Source: Streptomyces sp. ADI95-17 (GTDB taxonomy: Bacteria > Actinomycetota > Actinomycetes > Streptomycetales > Streptomycetaceae). From it: DNA of 64,000 nt. Location: positions 1,222,982-1,286,981 of the forward strand of contig NZ_ML123045.1 in assembly GCF_003846175.1 (NCBI RefSeq), read 5' to 3'. This document shows, one piece after another, positions 47,887 through 56,792 of the stretch. The position numbers and the translations under genes were made by a program. The notes under the pieces were generated by a model. The model saw only the letters and a list, made by a program, of their open reading frames with translations. It did no database searches and was not told where the DNA came from. How positions within the stretch are numbered: position 1 is the stretch's first letter; the number at the start of each line of letters is the position of its first letter.

Positions 47887-48022
47887 CCGCCGATGGTGGG
47901 GCTAACCCCCGCGTCCCCTAGGGGGCCAGGGTCAGGGTGAAGTGGGTGGATCGCCGGATGGGGCCGGCCGCCCCGGATCCGTAGGTTTTCGGTATCAGCA
48001 CCGAAGACCCGCGGAGGCGGAC

Positions 48023-48232
48023 ATGCCGGCCCGAACGCACACCCCGACCACCCACCCGGCCACCGGCAGCGTCGAGGTCCGGCTGCCGTGGTGGGCGATC
48101 GCGCTGCCCGCGATCGCGTTCGCCGCACTTCTGCTGCTGATCATGGGATCCGGCGAGGCGCAGGCCGCGACCACCACCGACCCGGCGATCAGCCGGTTGC
48201 TCGCGCGAATCATGGCCCTGGTGACCGGCTGA
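48023..48232 (+). CDS. Small single-helix membrane or exported protein
   Basis: A 69-residue protein from ATG at 48023 with a GCGGAGGCGG ribosome binding site. A polar Thr/Pro/His N-terminus (about 1-26) precedes one hydrophobic segment (LPWWAIALPAIAFAALLLLIM), then a short tail ending in an amphipathic helix. The order could be a late signal peptide with AQA cleavage after GEAQA, or a membrane anchor. I recognise no family. It is 74 bases upstream of the histidine phosphatase gene. Confidence 0.75.
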   Translation: MPARTHTPTTHPATGSVEVRLPWWAIALPAIAFAALLLLIMGSGEAQAATTTDPAISRLLARIMALVTG

Positions 48233-48306
48233 CGTCGTCCGCGCACCCCGCGGAAGCCCGCCAACACCCTGCGCCGGGCGGCACATTTCATGCGAAGCTG
48301 AGGTGT

Positions 48307-48825
48307 ATGAGCGTCGATACACCTCGCAGGATCGTCCTTCTCAGGCATGCAAAGGCGGAATGGTCGCAGGACTCCGACCACGAGCGACCGCTCGCGGAGC
48401 GCGGCCGCAAGGATGCCCCCGTCGCGGGCCGCAAACTCGCCGACTCCGGGATCGCCCTCGATCTGGCCCTCTGCTCCACCGCGGCCCGGACCCGCGAGAC
48501 GTGGAAGCTGGCCGTCCACGAGATGCCGCAGCGTCCCAGGACCGTGTACGAGGACCGGCTGTACGAGGCGTCCCTCGGTGAGCTGATCGCGCTGATCAAC
48601 GAGACCCCCGACGATGTGCACAACCTCCTGGTCATCGGCCACAACCCTGGTATGCACGCGGCCGCCGACGCCCTCTCGGAGTCGTCCGAGGGCGATGCCC
48701 TGTCCCGGATGACCCGCGGTGGCTTCCCCACCGCCGCGTTCGCCGTCGTCGAGTTCACCGGCTCCTGGAAGGGCGTGGAGCACGGAGTGGGCAAGCTGGT
48801 CGAGTACTGGACGCCCAACGACTGA
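48307..48825 (+). CDS. SixA-like histidine phosphatase family protein
   Basis: A 172-residue phosphatase of the phosphoglycerate-mutase-like branch. The nucleophile lies in LLRHAKAEW (His14, RHG-type), and the second His in IGHNPGM. In Escherichia coli SixA removes phosphate from a histidine phosphotransfer domain; here the target could be a protein or a small phosphate. The ATG has only a weak GAGG site, but codon bias begins there. A perfect terminator follows 15 bases after the stop, convergent to serB. Confidence 0.9.
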   Translation: MSVDTPRRIVLLRHAKAEWSQDSDHERPLAERGRKDAPVAGRKLADSGIALDLALCSTAARTRETWKLAVHEMPQRPRTVYEDRLYEASLGELIALINETPDDVHNLLVIGHNPGMHAAADALSESSEGDALSRMTRGGFPTAAFAVVEFTGSWKGVEHGVGKLVEYWTPND

Positions 48826-48839
48826 CGTCGTTCCCGTAC

Positions 48840-48880
48840 GGCGCAGGGCCCCGGTGCGAGAAGCACCGGGGCCCTGCGCC
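48840..48880. terminator. Bidirectional hairpin terminator between sixA-like gene and serB
   Basis: A perfect 18-bp inverted repeat (48840-48857 and 48863-48880) with a five-base loop, between two convergent genes. Confidence 0.9.
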
Positions 48881-48898
48881 GCATATGCGCGGCACGCG

Positions 48899-50176
48899 TC
48901 AGTCGACGAGGCCGTCGGCGGCCTCGACCTCCTCGCGGGTGATGCCCAGCAGATACAGCACGGTGTCCAGGAACGGCACGTTCACCGCGGTGTGCGCGGC
49001 CTCGCGGACCACCGGCTTGGCGTTGAAGGCCACCCCGAGCCCGGCGGTGTTCAGCATGTCCAGGTCGTTGGCACCGTCACCGATCGCGACGGTCTGCGCC
49101 AGCGGCACCCCGGCCTGCTCGGCGAAGCTGCGCAGCAGCCGGGCCTTGCCGGCCCGGTCGACGATGTCGCCGACGACCCGTCCGGTGAGCTTTCCGTCGA
49201 CCACTTCCAACGTGTTGGCAGAGGCGAAGTCGAGCCCGAGCCGTTCCTTCAGATCGTCGGTGACCTGGGTGAACCCGCCCGAGACCACACCGACTTGGTA
49301 GCCGAGCCGCTTCAGCGTACGGATCAGGGTGCGCGCACCCGGCGTCAGCCGCACCTCGGCGCGCACCTTGTCCACCACCGACACGTCGAGCCCCGCCAGC
49401 AGCGCCACCCGCGCGTGCAGCGACTGCTCGAAGTCGAGCTCGCCGCGCATCGCCTGCTCGGTCACCTCGGCGACCTTGTCCTCGCAGCCCGCGTGGGCGG
49501 CGAAGAGCTCGATGACCTCGTCCTGGATGAGCGTCGAGTCGACGTCCATGACGACCAGCCGCTGTGCCCGGCGGCTCAGCCCGGCCGACACCACCGCGAC
49601 ATCGACGCCGATGCCGGCGGACTCCGTCGCCAGCGCGGTGCGCAGTTCCTCGGTCGCGGTGCCGGACACCGCGAACTCGACTGCCGTGACCGGGTACTTC
49701 GCGAGCCGGAAGATGCGGTCGATGTTGCCGCCGGTGGAGGTGATCGTGGCCGCTATGGCGGCGGTCGACTCCGCGGTCAGCGGGTGCCCGAGCACCGTCA
49801 CATGGGAACGCCCGTCACCGCGCGGCCGGTTGTCACCGGTACCGGAGATGATCTCGGCCTGGAGCTTCAGCGAATCGGCCCAGCTGTGCACGGTCGCCCG
49901 CAGATCGCCCTCGGTGGTGCCGCCCGCGGTCGGGGCGGTGACCAGTGCGCACAGGACGATGCGGCCACGGGTGACGACCTGCTCGATGTCGACGACGTCG
50001 ACCGAGTAGGCGGCGAGGGTGTCGAAGAGCCCGGCGGTGATACCGGGGCGGTCCTTCCCGAAGATCTTCACGAGAAGGGTGGGGGTGCCGGCGCCCCGAG
50101 AGGACTCGGGGGGCTCGGTACGGGACTCAGGGGACTCAGGAGACGAGGAGGACCGAGGTGGCTGAGATGCGCTCAT
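48899..50176 (-). CDS. serB: Phosphoserine phosphatase with N-terminal ACT domains
   Basis: Releases serine from O-phosphoserine, the last step of serine synthesis. The 425-residue protein has two N-terminal ACT-like domains (about 38-190) and a C-terminal HAD phosphatase with MDVDSTLIQDEV (motif I), SGGF (motif II) and IGDGANDLDML (motif III). The ACT domains suggest feedback control by amino acids, as in the mycobacterial enzyme SerB2. The first 35 residues are a Ser/Pro-rich tail; the ATG at 50176 is the natural start of that tail. Confidence 0.94.
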   Translation of the reverse strand: MSASQPPRSSSSPESPESRTEPPESSRGAGTPTLLVKIFGKDRPGITAGLFDTLAAYSVDVVDIEQVVTRGRIVLCALVTAPTAGGTTEGDLRATVHSWADSLKLQAEIISGTGDNRPRGDGRSHVTVLGHPLTAESTAAIAATITSTGGNIDRIFRLAKYPVTAVEFAVSGTATEELRTALATESAGIGVDVAVVSAGLSRRAQRLVVMDVDSTLIQDEVIELFAAHAGCEDKVAEVTEQAMRGELDFEQSLHARVALLAGLDVSVVDKVRAEVRLTPGARTLIRTLKRLGYQVGVVSGGFTQVTDDLKERLGLDFASANTLEVVDGKLTGRVVGDIVDRAGKARLLRSFAEQAGVPLAQTVAIGDGANDLDMLNTAGLGVAFNAKPVVREAAHTAVNVPFLDTVLYLLGITREEVEAADGLVD

Positions 50177-50575
50177 GGTGCTTCCACCGTATCGGTCCGC
50201 CCCGGCGCTCCGGAGGCCCGTCCCGAGGACCGGACAGCGCGTCGGACACCCGCCCCCGCCCGCCGCCCGCGCGTGGTGACGGACCGCGCGCGTCCGGATC
50301 CGGCCGGTGTCCGGCGGGCCGGGTGGGCCATGGGCGCGGGGTGACCGGGATGTTCGGGTAACCGGCGATTCATACGTACTCGGGTTGCTTGCCGCGCCCT
50401 GCTCCCTTTGGCCGCGCGCCGCTTCCGCGGTTCGTGTCGGCACCGTAACGATGCAGGTCCAGGTAGGGTCTTCGGCCCGCTCGACTTTCGTATCGGGGAC
50501 TGCTCCTGGAATAGTTCCCCACGATGTTCAGCATCCCTAGACTCCCTGTGATGGGGGTAACTCGGGGGACAACTA
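50177..50575. other. Intergenic region between serB and the FHA-ABC gene
   Basis: A 399-base divergent region without a gene. A TAGACT box at 50538-50543 is a good -10 for the FHA-ABC gene, but no standard -35 lies 16-18 bases before it. The serB-proximal 150 bases are extremely GC-rich and hold no clear motif. I see no riboswitch or strong hairpin. Confidence 0.45.
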
Positions 50576-53137
50576 GTGGGGCGCGGAGTGCCGGAACTCG
50601 TACTGGAATTGAATGGCAGGACCTGGACGCTCGATCCGTCCAGGTCGTACACCCTGGGTCGCGATCCGCAGGGCGACCTGACGATCGACGACGCCAGAGT
50701 GTCGTGGCGGCACGCCACGATCAGCTGGGGGGGCCGGAATTGGTTCATCGAGGACCACGGCAGCACCAACGGAACCTATGCGCAGGGCAACCGGATCCAG
50801 CAGCTGGAGATCGGCCCCGGCTCGGTCGTACACCTGGGCAATGCCACTGACGGCCCGCGGCTGAGTCTCACCGCCGCGACGGCCGCCGACGCGTACAGCG
50901 GACAGGGCGCGGGTGCCCAGCAGGCACCGGTCCAGCAGCCCCAGCAGGGCGGCGCCGGCTGGCCCGGCCAGGCACCCGCTCCGCACCAGCCGCAGCAGGG
51001 CTGGCCGCAGCAGGCACCCCAGGGAGTGCCGCCGCAGCAGCCCGTGCAACCGCAGGTCCCGCAGCAGCAGGGCATGCCGAGGGCGCCCGGCGCGGGCGGA
51101 GCCGCGGGGGCTCCGCCCGCGTACGGAGACCGCAGCCCGACCACGTTCCACCAGCTGGATCTCGGTCGCGTCATGCGCATCGGTCGTGCGCTGGAGAACG
51201 AACTGGTCGTCTCCGACCTCCAGGTCTCGCGCCACCACGCCGAATTCCACGCGACCCCCGACGGCCGCTTCGAGATCCGTGACCTCGGATCCCACAACGG
51301 CACGTACGTCAACGGTCAGCCGCTCCACAAGTCGGGCTCCGCGCTGATCGGGCCGAACGACATCGTCGGTGTCGGTCACTCGACCTTCCGCCTGGTCGGC
51401 GACCGGCTCGAAGAGTTCGTCGACACCGGTGAGGTCTCCTTCTCCGCCCGCCACCTCACGGTGACGGTCGACGGCGGGAAGCAGATCCTCAAGGACGTCT
51501 CCTTCGGCGTCCCGGAGAAGTCGCTCGTCGCGGTCATCGGCCCGTCCGGCTCCGGCAAGTCCACCCTGCTCAAGGCGCTCACCGGCTACCGGCCCGCCAA
51601 CCAGGGCGACGTCCTCTACGACAACCGGAACCTGTACAAGCAGTTCGCCGAACTGCGCCAGCGCATCGGTCTGGTCCCGCAGGACGACATCCTGCACAAG
51701 GAACTCACCGTCACCAAGGCGCTCAAGTACGCGGCCAAGCTCCGCTTCCCCGCGGACACCACCGAGGCCGAGCGCCAGGCCCGGATCCTCGAAGTCCTCG
51801 CCGAGCTCAAGCTCGACATCCACAAGGACAAGAAGGTCACCTCGCTCTCCGGCGGTCAGCGCAAGCGCGTCTCCGTCGCCCTGGAGCTGCTCACCAAGCC
51901 GTCGCTGATATTCCTGGACGAGCCGACCTCCGGCCTCGACCCGGGCATGGACCGCGATGTCATGCAGCTGCTGCGGGGTCTGGCCGACGACGGCCGCACC
52001 GTCCTGGTCGTCACGCACTCCGTCGCCGAGCTGGCGATCTGCGACAAGCTGCTGGTCATGGCGCCGGGCGGTTCCGTCGCCTACTTCGGCCCGCCGGAGG
52101 AAGCGCTCAACTTCTTCGGCTACACCACCTGGGCCGACGTCTTCTCCGCGTTCGAGAACTACCGCGACTACGACTGGTCGGGCCGCTGGCGCGGATCGCA
52201 GCACTACCAGATGTACGCCGCGGACATCGACGCCGTCGCCGCACAGTCCGTACACATGCCGCCCCCGCAGCAGATGCGCCCGCCGAAGCCGCAGAGCTGG
52301 TCGGCCCAGCTGTGGACGCTGATGCGCCGCTACGTCTCGGTGATCGCGTCCGACAAGGGCTTCATGGGTCTGATGGTGATCCTGCCCGCGGTGCTCGGCG
52401 TCGTCAGCGTGGTCATCCCGGCCAAGTTCGGCCTGGCCCCGCCGGACCCGCCGTCCCGGTTCAACAGTGCCGCCGGAACGATCATGCTGATCCTCGCGGT
52501 CGGCATGTGCTTCTCCGGTGCGGCCAACTCCGTACGAGAACTGATCAAGGAACGCGTCATCTACGAACGGGAACGGGCAACCGGCCTGTCCCGCTCCGCC
52601 TATCTGATGTCCAAGGTGATCGTCCTCGGAGTGATCACCGCCATCCAGGGCGTCATCATCTGCGGCATCGGCTTCGCCACCCGCGAGCTGCCGGCCGAGG
52701 GCCTGATCATGCCGCCGGCCGTCGAGATCTGCCTGACGATCATCGCCCTCGGCTTCACCTCGATGATGTTCGGCCTGGTGATCTCCTCGCTGGTGAAGAC
52801 CGCCGAGAAGACCATGCCGCTGCTGGTCATGTTCGCGATCGTCCAGGTCGTCTTCACCGGCATCCTCTTCCAGGTGTACGGATCGCCCGGCCTGGAGCAG
52901 TTCGCCTGGCTGATGCCGTCCCGCTGGGCCATCGCCGGCGCGGGCACGACGCTCGACCTCTCGCACCTCATGGCGCCGTGGGACCCGAAGAGCCCGACCG
53001 ATCTCGACCCGCTGTGGGAGCACTCGGCCACCCAGTGGGGGATCAACATCTCGGTGCTGCTGCTGCTCGGCATCGTCTGCGGCGTCGTGGTCGCGCGACT
53101 GCTGCGCCGCCACGAGCCGGAGGTCATGCGCAAGTAG
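50576..53137 (+). CDS. FHA-domain ABC transporter (Rv1747-like)
   Basis: An 853-residue fusion. FHA domain 1 (about 22-98, GRDP and GSTNGTY) and FHA domain 2 (about 205-275, GRALENELV and GSHNGTYVNG) are joined by a long Gln/Pro-rich linker. Then follow an ABC ATPase with GPSGSGKST (near 322) and LSGGQRKRVSV, and six membrane helices (about 590-845). This is the order of Mycobacterium tuberculosis Rv1747, an exporter bound by a Ser/Thr kinase through its FHA domains. The substrate may be a cell-wall lipid. The GTG at 50576 has GGGGGA upstream. Confidence 0.93.
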   Translation: MGRGVPELVLELNGRTWTLDPSRSYTLGRDPQGDLTIDDARVSWRHATISWGGRNWFIEDHGSTNGTYAQGNRIQQLEIGPGSVVHLGNATDGPRLSLTAATAADAYSGQGAGAQQAPVQQPQQGGAGWPGQAPAPHQPQQGWPQQAPQGVPPQQPVQPQVPQQQGMPRAPGAGGAAGAPPAYGDRSPTTFHQLDLGRVMRIGRALENELVVSDLQVSRHHAEFHATPDGRFEIRDLGSHNGTYVNGQPLHKSGSALIGPNDIVGVGHSTFRLVGDRLEEFVDTGEVSFSARHLTVTVDGGKQILKDVSFGVPEKSLVAVIGPSGSGKSTLLKALTGYRPANQGDVLYDNRNLYKQFAELRQRIGLVPQDDILHKELTVTKALKYAAKLRFPADTTEAERQARILEVLAELKLDIHKDKKVTSLSGGQRKRVSVALELLTKPSLIFLDEPTSGLDPGMDRDVMQLLRGLADDGRTVLVVTHSVAELAICDKLLVMAPGGSVAYFGPPEEALNFFGYTTWADVFSAFENYRDYDWSGRWRGSQHYQMYAADIDAVAAQSVHMPPPQQMRPPKPQSWSAQLWTLMRRYVSVIASDKGFMGLMVILPAVLGVVSVVIPAKFGLAPPDPPSRFNSAAGTIMLILAVGMCFSGAANSVRELIKERVIYERERATGLSRSAYLMSKVIVLGVITAIQGVIICGIGFATRELPAEGLIMPPAVEICLTIIALGFTSMMFGLVISSLVKTAEKTMPLLVMFAIVQVVFTGILFQVYGSPGLEQFAWLMPSRWAIAGAGTTLDLSHLMAPWDPKSPTDLDPLWEHSATQWGINISVLLLLGIVCGVVVARLLRRHEPEVMRK

Positions 53138-53156
53138 CGCGGGCCCGGCACACGAC

Positions 53157-53198
53157 CGCCGAAGGGCGGCACCCCGCGCGGGGTGCCGCCCTTCGGCG
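53157..53198. terminator. Bidirectional hairpin terminator between FHA-ABC and transglycosylase genes
   Basis: A perfect 19-bp inverted repeat (53157-53175 and 53180-53198) with a four-base loop, between convergent genes; one of the strongest hairpins in the window. Confidence 0.92.
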
Positions 53199-53232
53199 TG
53201 TGCGGATACCGTCCGGCGATCCGCGGTGCCGG

Positions 53233-54003
53233 TCAGTACGCGCTGTTGACGTTGTCGATCGAGCCGTACTTGTCGGCCGCGTAGTTGGCCGCGGCGGTGA
53301 TGTTGGCGACCGGGTCGTAGATGTTCGAGGAGGTGCCCGCGACGTGGTACGCGTTGAACGTCGGCTGGATGACCTGGAGCAGGCCGCAGGACGGGGTGCC
53401 GTTCTGGGCGTTGACGTCCCAGCCGTTGACCGCGTTCGGGTTGCCGGTCGACTCGCGCATGATGTTGCGGTGCAGACCGTCGTACGAGCCGGGGATGCCC
53501 TTGGCCCGCATGATGTCCAGGGCCTGGTTGATCCAGCCGTCCAGGTTGTTGGCGTACACCGGGGTGCGGGCCTCGGAGCGGCTGGCGGCCTGCGGCGCGG
53601 TGCGCTCGGCGGCGACGGCCTTGGCCCTCACCTTGGCGGCGGCCTTGGCCTTGGCCTTCGCCTCGGCCCGGGCCTTGACCTTGGCGGCCTCGGCGGCCTT
53701 GGCCTTCGCGGCGGCGGCCTTCTTGGCCTTGGCGAGGTCTGCGGCCTTCACCAGCTTCTCGGCGGTGGAGTGCTGCTCGATGATGCTGGCCTGCACGGCC
53801 TTGGCCTGCGGAGTACCGGCGGCCGACGCGAGGACCACGGGGGCGGCGGACACCGGGGTCTCCGCCTCGGGCTTGGGGTCGGCGTTGGCGGGGACGAGCG
53901 AGAACGAGAGTGCGGCGACGGCCATGGCGGAGATTCCCGCGACGGAGAGCTTCTGGGTCTTGTTCAGGCGACTACGACGGCCGGGGATGCTGGACGCGGA
54001 CAT
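53233..54003 (-). CDS. Secreted lytic transglycosylase-like (SLT) protein
   Basis: A 256-residue exported protein. The signal peptide spans about residues 1-48 and ends near ANADP; a long Lys/Ala-rich helix (about 90-150, repeated KAK and AKAK) follows, then an SLT-type lysozyme-like domain with the catalytic Glu in IMRESTGNPNAVN and the GLLQVIQPTFNAY block. It likely cuts or remodels peptidoglycan, with the helical part reaching through or binding the wall. The ATG at 54003 matches homologues; sequence beyond it is noncoding. Confidence 0.9.
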   Translation of the reverse strand: MSASSIPGRRSRLNKTQKLSVAGISAMAVAALSFSLVPANADPKPEAETPVSAAPVVLASAAGTPQAKAVQASIIEQHSTAEKLVKAADLAKAKKAAAAKAKAAEAAKVKARAEAKAKAKAAAKVRAKAVAAERTAPQAASRSEARTPVYANNLDGWINQALDIMRAKGIPGSYDGLHRNIMRESTGNPNAVNGWDVNAQNGTPSCGLLQVIQPTFNAYHVAGTSSNIYDPVANITAAANYAADKYGSIDNVNSAY

Positions 54004-54497
54004 GCAGACGTACCTCTTCGTATCGCGGGAGTCCTCACGGAGGACGAAGACGGGAAGCGTTCTCGCATCTCCGTCGGGGACGAGAGCAATTCTTAGCGCC
54101 CGCAAAATCTGGTGGCAATGGTGTGACGTACGAACCCGGGTAGTGGACCGGGGCCCCGCTCGAACGTGTCGGCCCGCGCTCATAACCACTGATGTGGCGC
54201 TTGTGTGTCCACTAGCGGGCTTCGTAAGTGACGTGGGTCCTATGCGCGGCCTCACACCGGGCGGGCGGCAACCTCACCAACCGTTGCTCTAGCAATTCGG
54301 AGTGTGAGACTCCGGATCCTTCGAGGGCGCCTGACGCGGTCGCCACCCCTGTCTGGGGGCCGTTCCCTTCTGTACGGGGCCGCCCCCGTACAGAAGGCCG
54401 TTCCTGCCGGCAGGCGGACGGACCTAGTCCCTGCGCCCTAATCGGCGGCCGTCCACAGGCCGATACGGCGTTCGAACCCCGCCGGTACGGTGAGGCC
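54004..54497. other. Divergent intergenic region with several palindromes
   Basis: A 494-base region between the transglycosylase and histidine kinase genes. It holds TTGCT-CT-AGCAA (54284-54295), GGAGT-N5-ACTCC just after it, a perfect 14-bp inverted repeat with a four-base loop (54366-54397), and CCTGCCGGCAGG (54403-54414). I see no coding signal. The dyads may be operators, an RNA structure in the kinase leader, or a terminator for an unseen transcript. A c-di-AMP riboswitch, often found before wall hydrolase genes, is not recognisable. Confidence 0.5.
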
Positions 54498-55643
54498 ATG
54501 AGCCATCGCCCACCGTCGGGTCTCGCCGCCGTGAGCGCCGCGCTGCTCGCCATGAGCCGGCATCTCGAAGTGCGCGACGTCCTGAAGACGATCGTCGCCT
54601 CGGCCCGCGAGCTGCTGGACGCCGAGTACGCCGCCCTGGGCGTCCCCGACGACCACGGCGGCTTCGCCCAGTTCGTCGTCGACGGTGTCAGCGACGAGCA
54701 GTGGAAGGCCATCGGCCCGCTGCCCAGACAGCACGGCATCCTCGCCTCGATGCTCCACGAGGCGAAGCCCGAGCGGCTCGCCGATGTCCGCAAGGACCCC
54801 CGCTTCGAGGGCTGGCCCGACGCCCACCCCGACATGTCCGACTTCCTCGGCCTGCCCATCAGGGACGGCGAGGAGACCATCGGCGCGCTCTTCCTCGCCA
54901 ACAAACGCTGCCCCAAACCCGAGGGCAGCTGCGGCTTCACCGCCGAGGACGAGGAACTGCTGTCGATCCTCGCCCAGCACGCGGCGATCGCCCTCACCAA
55001 CGCCCGGCTCTACGAACGCAGCCGCGAGCTCACCATCGCCGAGGAGCGTTCCCGGCTCGCCCACGAGCTGCACGACGCGGTGAGCCAGAAGCTCTTCTCG
55101 CTGCGGCTGACGGCCCAGGCCGCCGCGGCCCTGGTGGACCGCGACCCGGCCCGCGCCAAGGGCGAGCTCCAGCAGGTCGCCGCGCTCGCCGCGGAAGCCG
55201 TGGACGAACTGCGCGCCGCCGTCGTCGAGCTGCGCCCCGCCGCGCTCGACGAGGACGGCCTCATCGCCACCCTCCGTACCCAGATCCAGGTCCTGGACCG
55301 GGCCCACACGGCCAGGGTCACCTTCGAGAGCCTGGGCATACGGGCCCTGCCGGCAGCCCAGGAGGAGGCGCTGCTGAGGGTCTCCCAGGAGGCCCTGCAC
55401 AACGCACTGCGCCACTCCGGGGCGGAGCACGTCGAGGTCACGCTGGCCCGGCACGGCAGCGGCACACTGCTGCGGATCACCGACGACGGCAGCGGCTTCG
55501 AACCCGCGGCGACCCGGCAGGCGGGCCGGCATCTGGGCCTGGTGTCGATGCGGGACCGCGCGAACGGCGTCGGCGGAAGGCTCATCGTTGAATCGGCGCC
55601 CGGCAAGGGCACCACGATCGAGATGGAGGTACCCGGTGGCTGA
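54498..55643 (+). CDS. GAF-domain sensor histidine kinase (NarL-type partner)
   Basis: A cytoplasmic kinase of 381 residues with an N-terminal GAF domain (about 25-170), a HisKA_3 dimerisation domain with the phospho-acceptor His192 in HELHDAVSQ, and a HATPase domain with NALRHSGAEH, DDGSGFEP and GLVSMRDRA. It belongs to the NarL/LuxR-type systems, and its regulator gene overlaps its end by eight bases. The lack of membrane helices means it senses an intracellular cue, perhaps a small ligand or redox state bound to GAF. Confidence 0.92.
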   Translation: MSHRPPSGLAAVSAALLAMSRHLEVRDVLKTIVASARELLDAEYAALGVPDDHGGFAQFVVDGVSDEQWKAIGPLPRQHGILASMLHEAKPERLADVRKDPRFEGWPDAHPDMSDFLGLPIRDGEETIGALFLANKRCPKPEGSCGFTAEDEELLSILAQHAAIALTNARLYERSRELTIAEERSRLAHELHDAVSQKLFSLRLTAQAAAALVDRDPARAKGELQQVAALAAEAVDELRAAVVELRPAALDEDGLIATLRTQIQVLDRAHTARVTFESLGIRALPAAQEEALLRVSQEALHNALRHSGAEHVEVTLARHGSGTLLRITDDGSGFEPAATRQAGRHLGLVSMRDRANGVGGRLIVESAPGKGTTIEMEVPGG

Positions 55644-56280
55644 CAAGATCATCAGGGTGCTGCTGGTCGACGACCACCAGGTGGTCCGCCGCGGTCTGCG
55701 TACGTTCCTGGAGATCCAGGACGACATAGAGGTGGTCGGCGAGGCGGCCGACGGCGCCGAGGGGGTGGCCAGGACCGAGGAGCTCCGCCCCGACGTCGTC
55801 CTGATGGACATCAAGATGCCCGGCACCGACGGCATCGAGGCGCTGCGCAGGCTGCGCGAGCTGGAGAACCCTGCCAAGGTCCTCATCGTCACCAGCTTCA
55901 CCGAGCAGCGCACCGTGGTCCCCGCCCTGCGCGCCGGAGCCTCCGGTTACGTGTACAAGGACGTCGACCCGGACGCCCTGGCCGGCGCGATCCGCTCGGT
56001 GTACGCGGGCCACGTCCTGCTCCAGCCGGAGGTCGCGGGGGCCCTGCTCGCCCAGGAGGACTCGGGCAGCGGCACGGGCCGGGGGAGCACCCTCACCGAA
56101 CGGGAGCGGGAGGTACTCGGCCTGATCGCCGACGGCCGCTCCAACCGCGAGATCGCGCGAGCACTGGTCCTCTCCGAGAAGACCGTCAAGACACACGTCT
56201 CGAACATCCTGATGAAGCTGGACCTCTCGGACCGGACCCAGGCCGCCCTGTGGGCGGTACGGCACGGGGCGGCGGGCTGA
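55636..56280 (+). CDS. LuxR/NarL family response regulator
   Basis: A 214-residue response regulator. Its receiver domain has the acidic pair Asp12 and Asp13, the phospho-acceptor Asp58 in VVLMDIKMPG and the conserved Lys in GYVYKDV; the C-terminal LuxR helix-turn-helix (about 150-208) contains LTEREREVLGLIADGRSNREIA. The GTG start lies inside the kinase gene, eight bases before its stop, so the two are produced together. The chaplin gene chpE follows 145 bases later and is a candidate target. Confidence 0.92.
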   Translation: MADKIIRVLLVDDHQVVRRGLRTFLEIQDDIEVVGEAADGAEGVARTEELRPDVVLMDIKMPGTDGIEALRRLRELENPAKVLIVTSFTEQRTVVPALRAGASGYVYKDVDPDALAGAIRSVYAGHVLLQPEVAGALLAQEDSGSGTGRGSTLTEREREVLGLIADGRSNREIARALVLSEKTVKTHVSNILMKLDLSDRTQAALWAVRHGAAG

Positions 56281-56425
56281 CCGGCGACGAAGCGGACCGT
56301 CTTCCTCCGGGCTGAGATTCATACTGTCGGGTGTATGTCACCCGGACGGCGCAACCTGCTCGGCCCCGGGGCGTTCTCCAAGGTGCTGCGGCGGCCGGCC
56401 GCAGCCACGCTAGGAGGATCCTGAA

Positions 56426-56674
56426 GTGAAGAACCTGAAGAAGGCCGCTGCCGTCACCATGATCGCCGGTGGGATCATCGCCGCCGGCGCGGGCGCCGCC
56501 TCCGCCACCGGACACGGCGCGGGCGCCGACGGTGTCGCAGCCCACTCCCCGGGCGTGGTCAGCGGCAACGTGATCCAGGTCCCGGTGGACGTCCCGGTCA
56601 ACGTGGTCGGCAACACGGTCAACGTGATCGGCCTGCTCAACCCGGCCTTCGGCAACCTCGGCCTGAACGGCTGA
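56426..56674 (+). CDS. chpE: Short chaplin, cysteine-free (ChpE type)
   Basis: An 82-residue secreted chaplin. The signal peptide runs to about residue 27 (GAASA), and the single chaplin domain covers about 40-82 (HSPGVVSGNVIQVPVDVPVN and NTVNVIGLLNPAFGN). Chaplins coat aerial hyphae and spores with an amyloid-like water-repellent film. Most have two cysteines; this one has none, with Val61 and Leu78 in their place, the mark of ChpE (SCO1800). The GTG has an AGGAGG ribosome binding site. The adjacent two-component genes in the same order support the assignment. Confidence 0.92.
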   Translation: MKNLKKAAAVTMIAGGIIAAGAGAASATGHGAGADGVAAHSPGVVSGNVIQVPVDVPVNVVGNTVNVIGLLNPAFGNLGLNG

Positions 56675-56735
56675 CCGGCCCCGCGGCCGGCTGACCGCTC
56701 CACGGTCATACGTCGCCGGCTCCACGGTCACACCT

Positions 56736-56766
56736 CGCCGGACGGGCGCATCGAGCCCGTCCGGCG
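56736..56766. terminator. Hairpin terminator after chpE
   Basis: A perfect 12-bp inverted repeat (56736-56747 and 56755-56766) with a seven-base loop, between chpE and a convergent gene; it can serve both. Confidence 0.8.
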
Positions 56767-56792
56767 GCACTCGTCATCCGCCCGACCGACAG

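Noticed and set aside
54004..54300. A possible ydaO (c-di-AMP) riboswitch before the transglycosylase gene
   Set aside because: Such elements often precede wall hydrolase genes, but the conserved core sequence is not found in this leader.
54465..54490. A TTCGAAC sequence resembling a tRNA T-loop
   Set aside because: The flanking bases do not form a T-stem, and there is no acceptor or anticodon arm.
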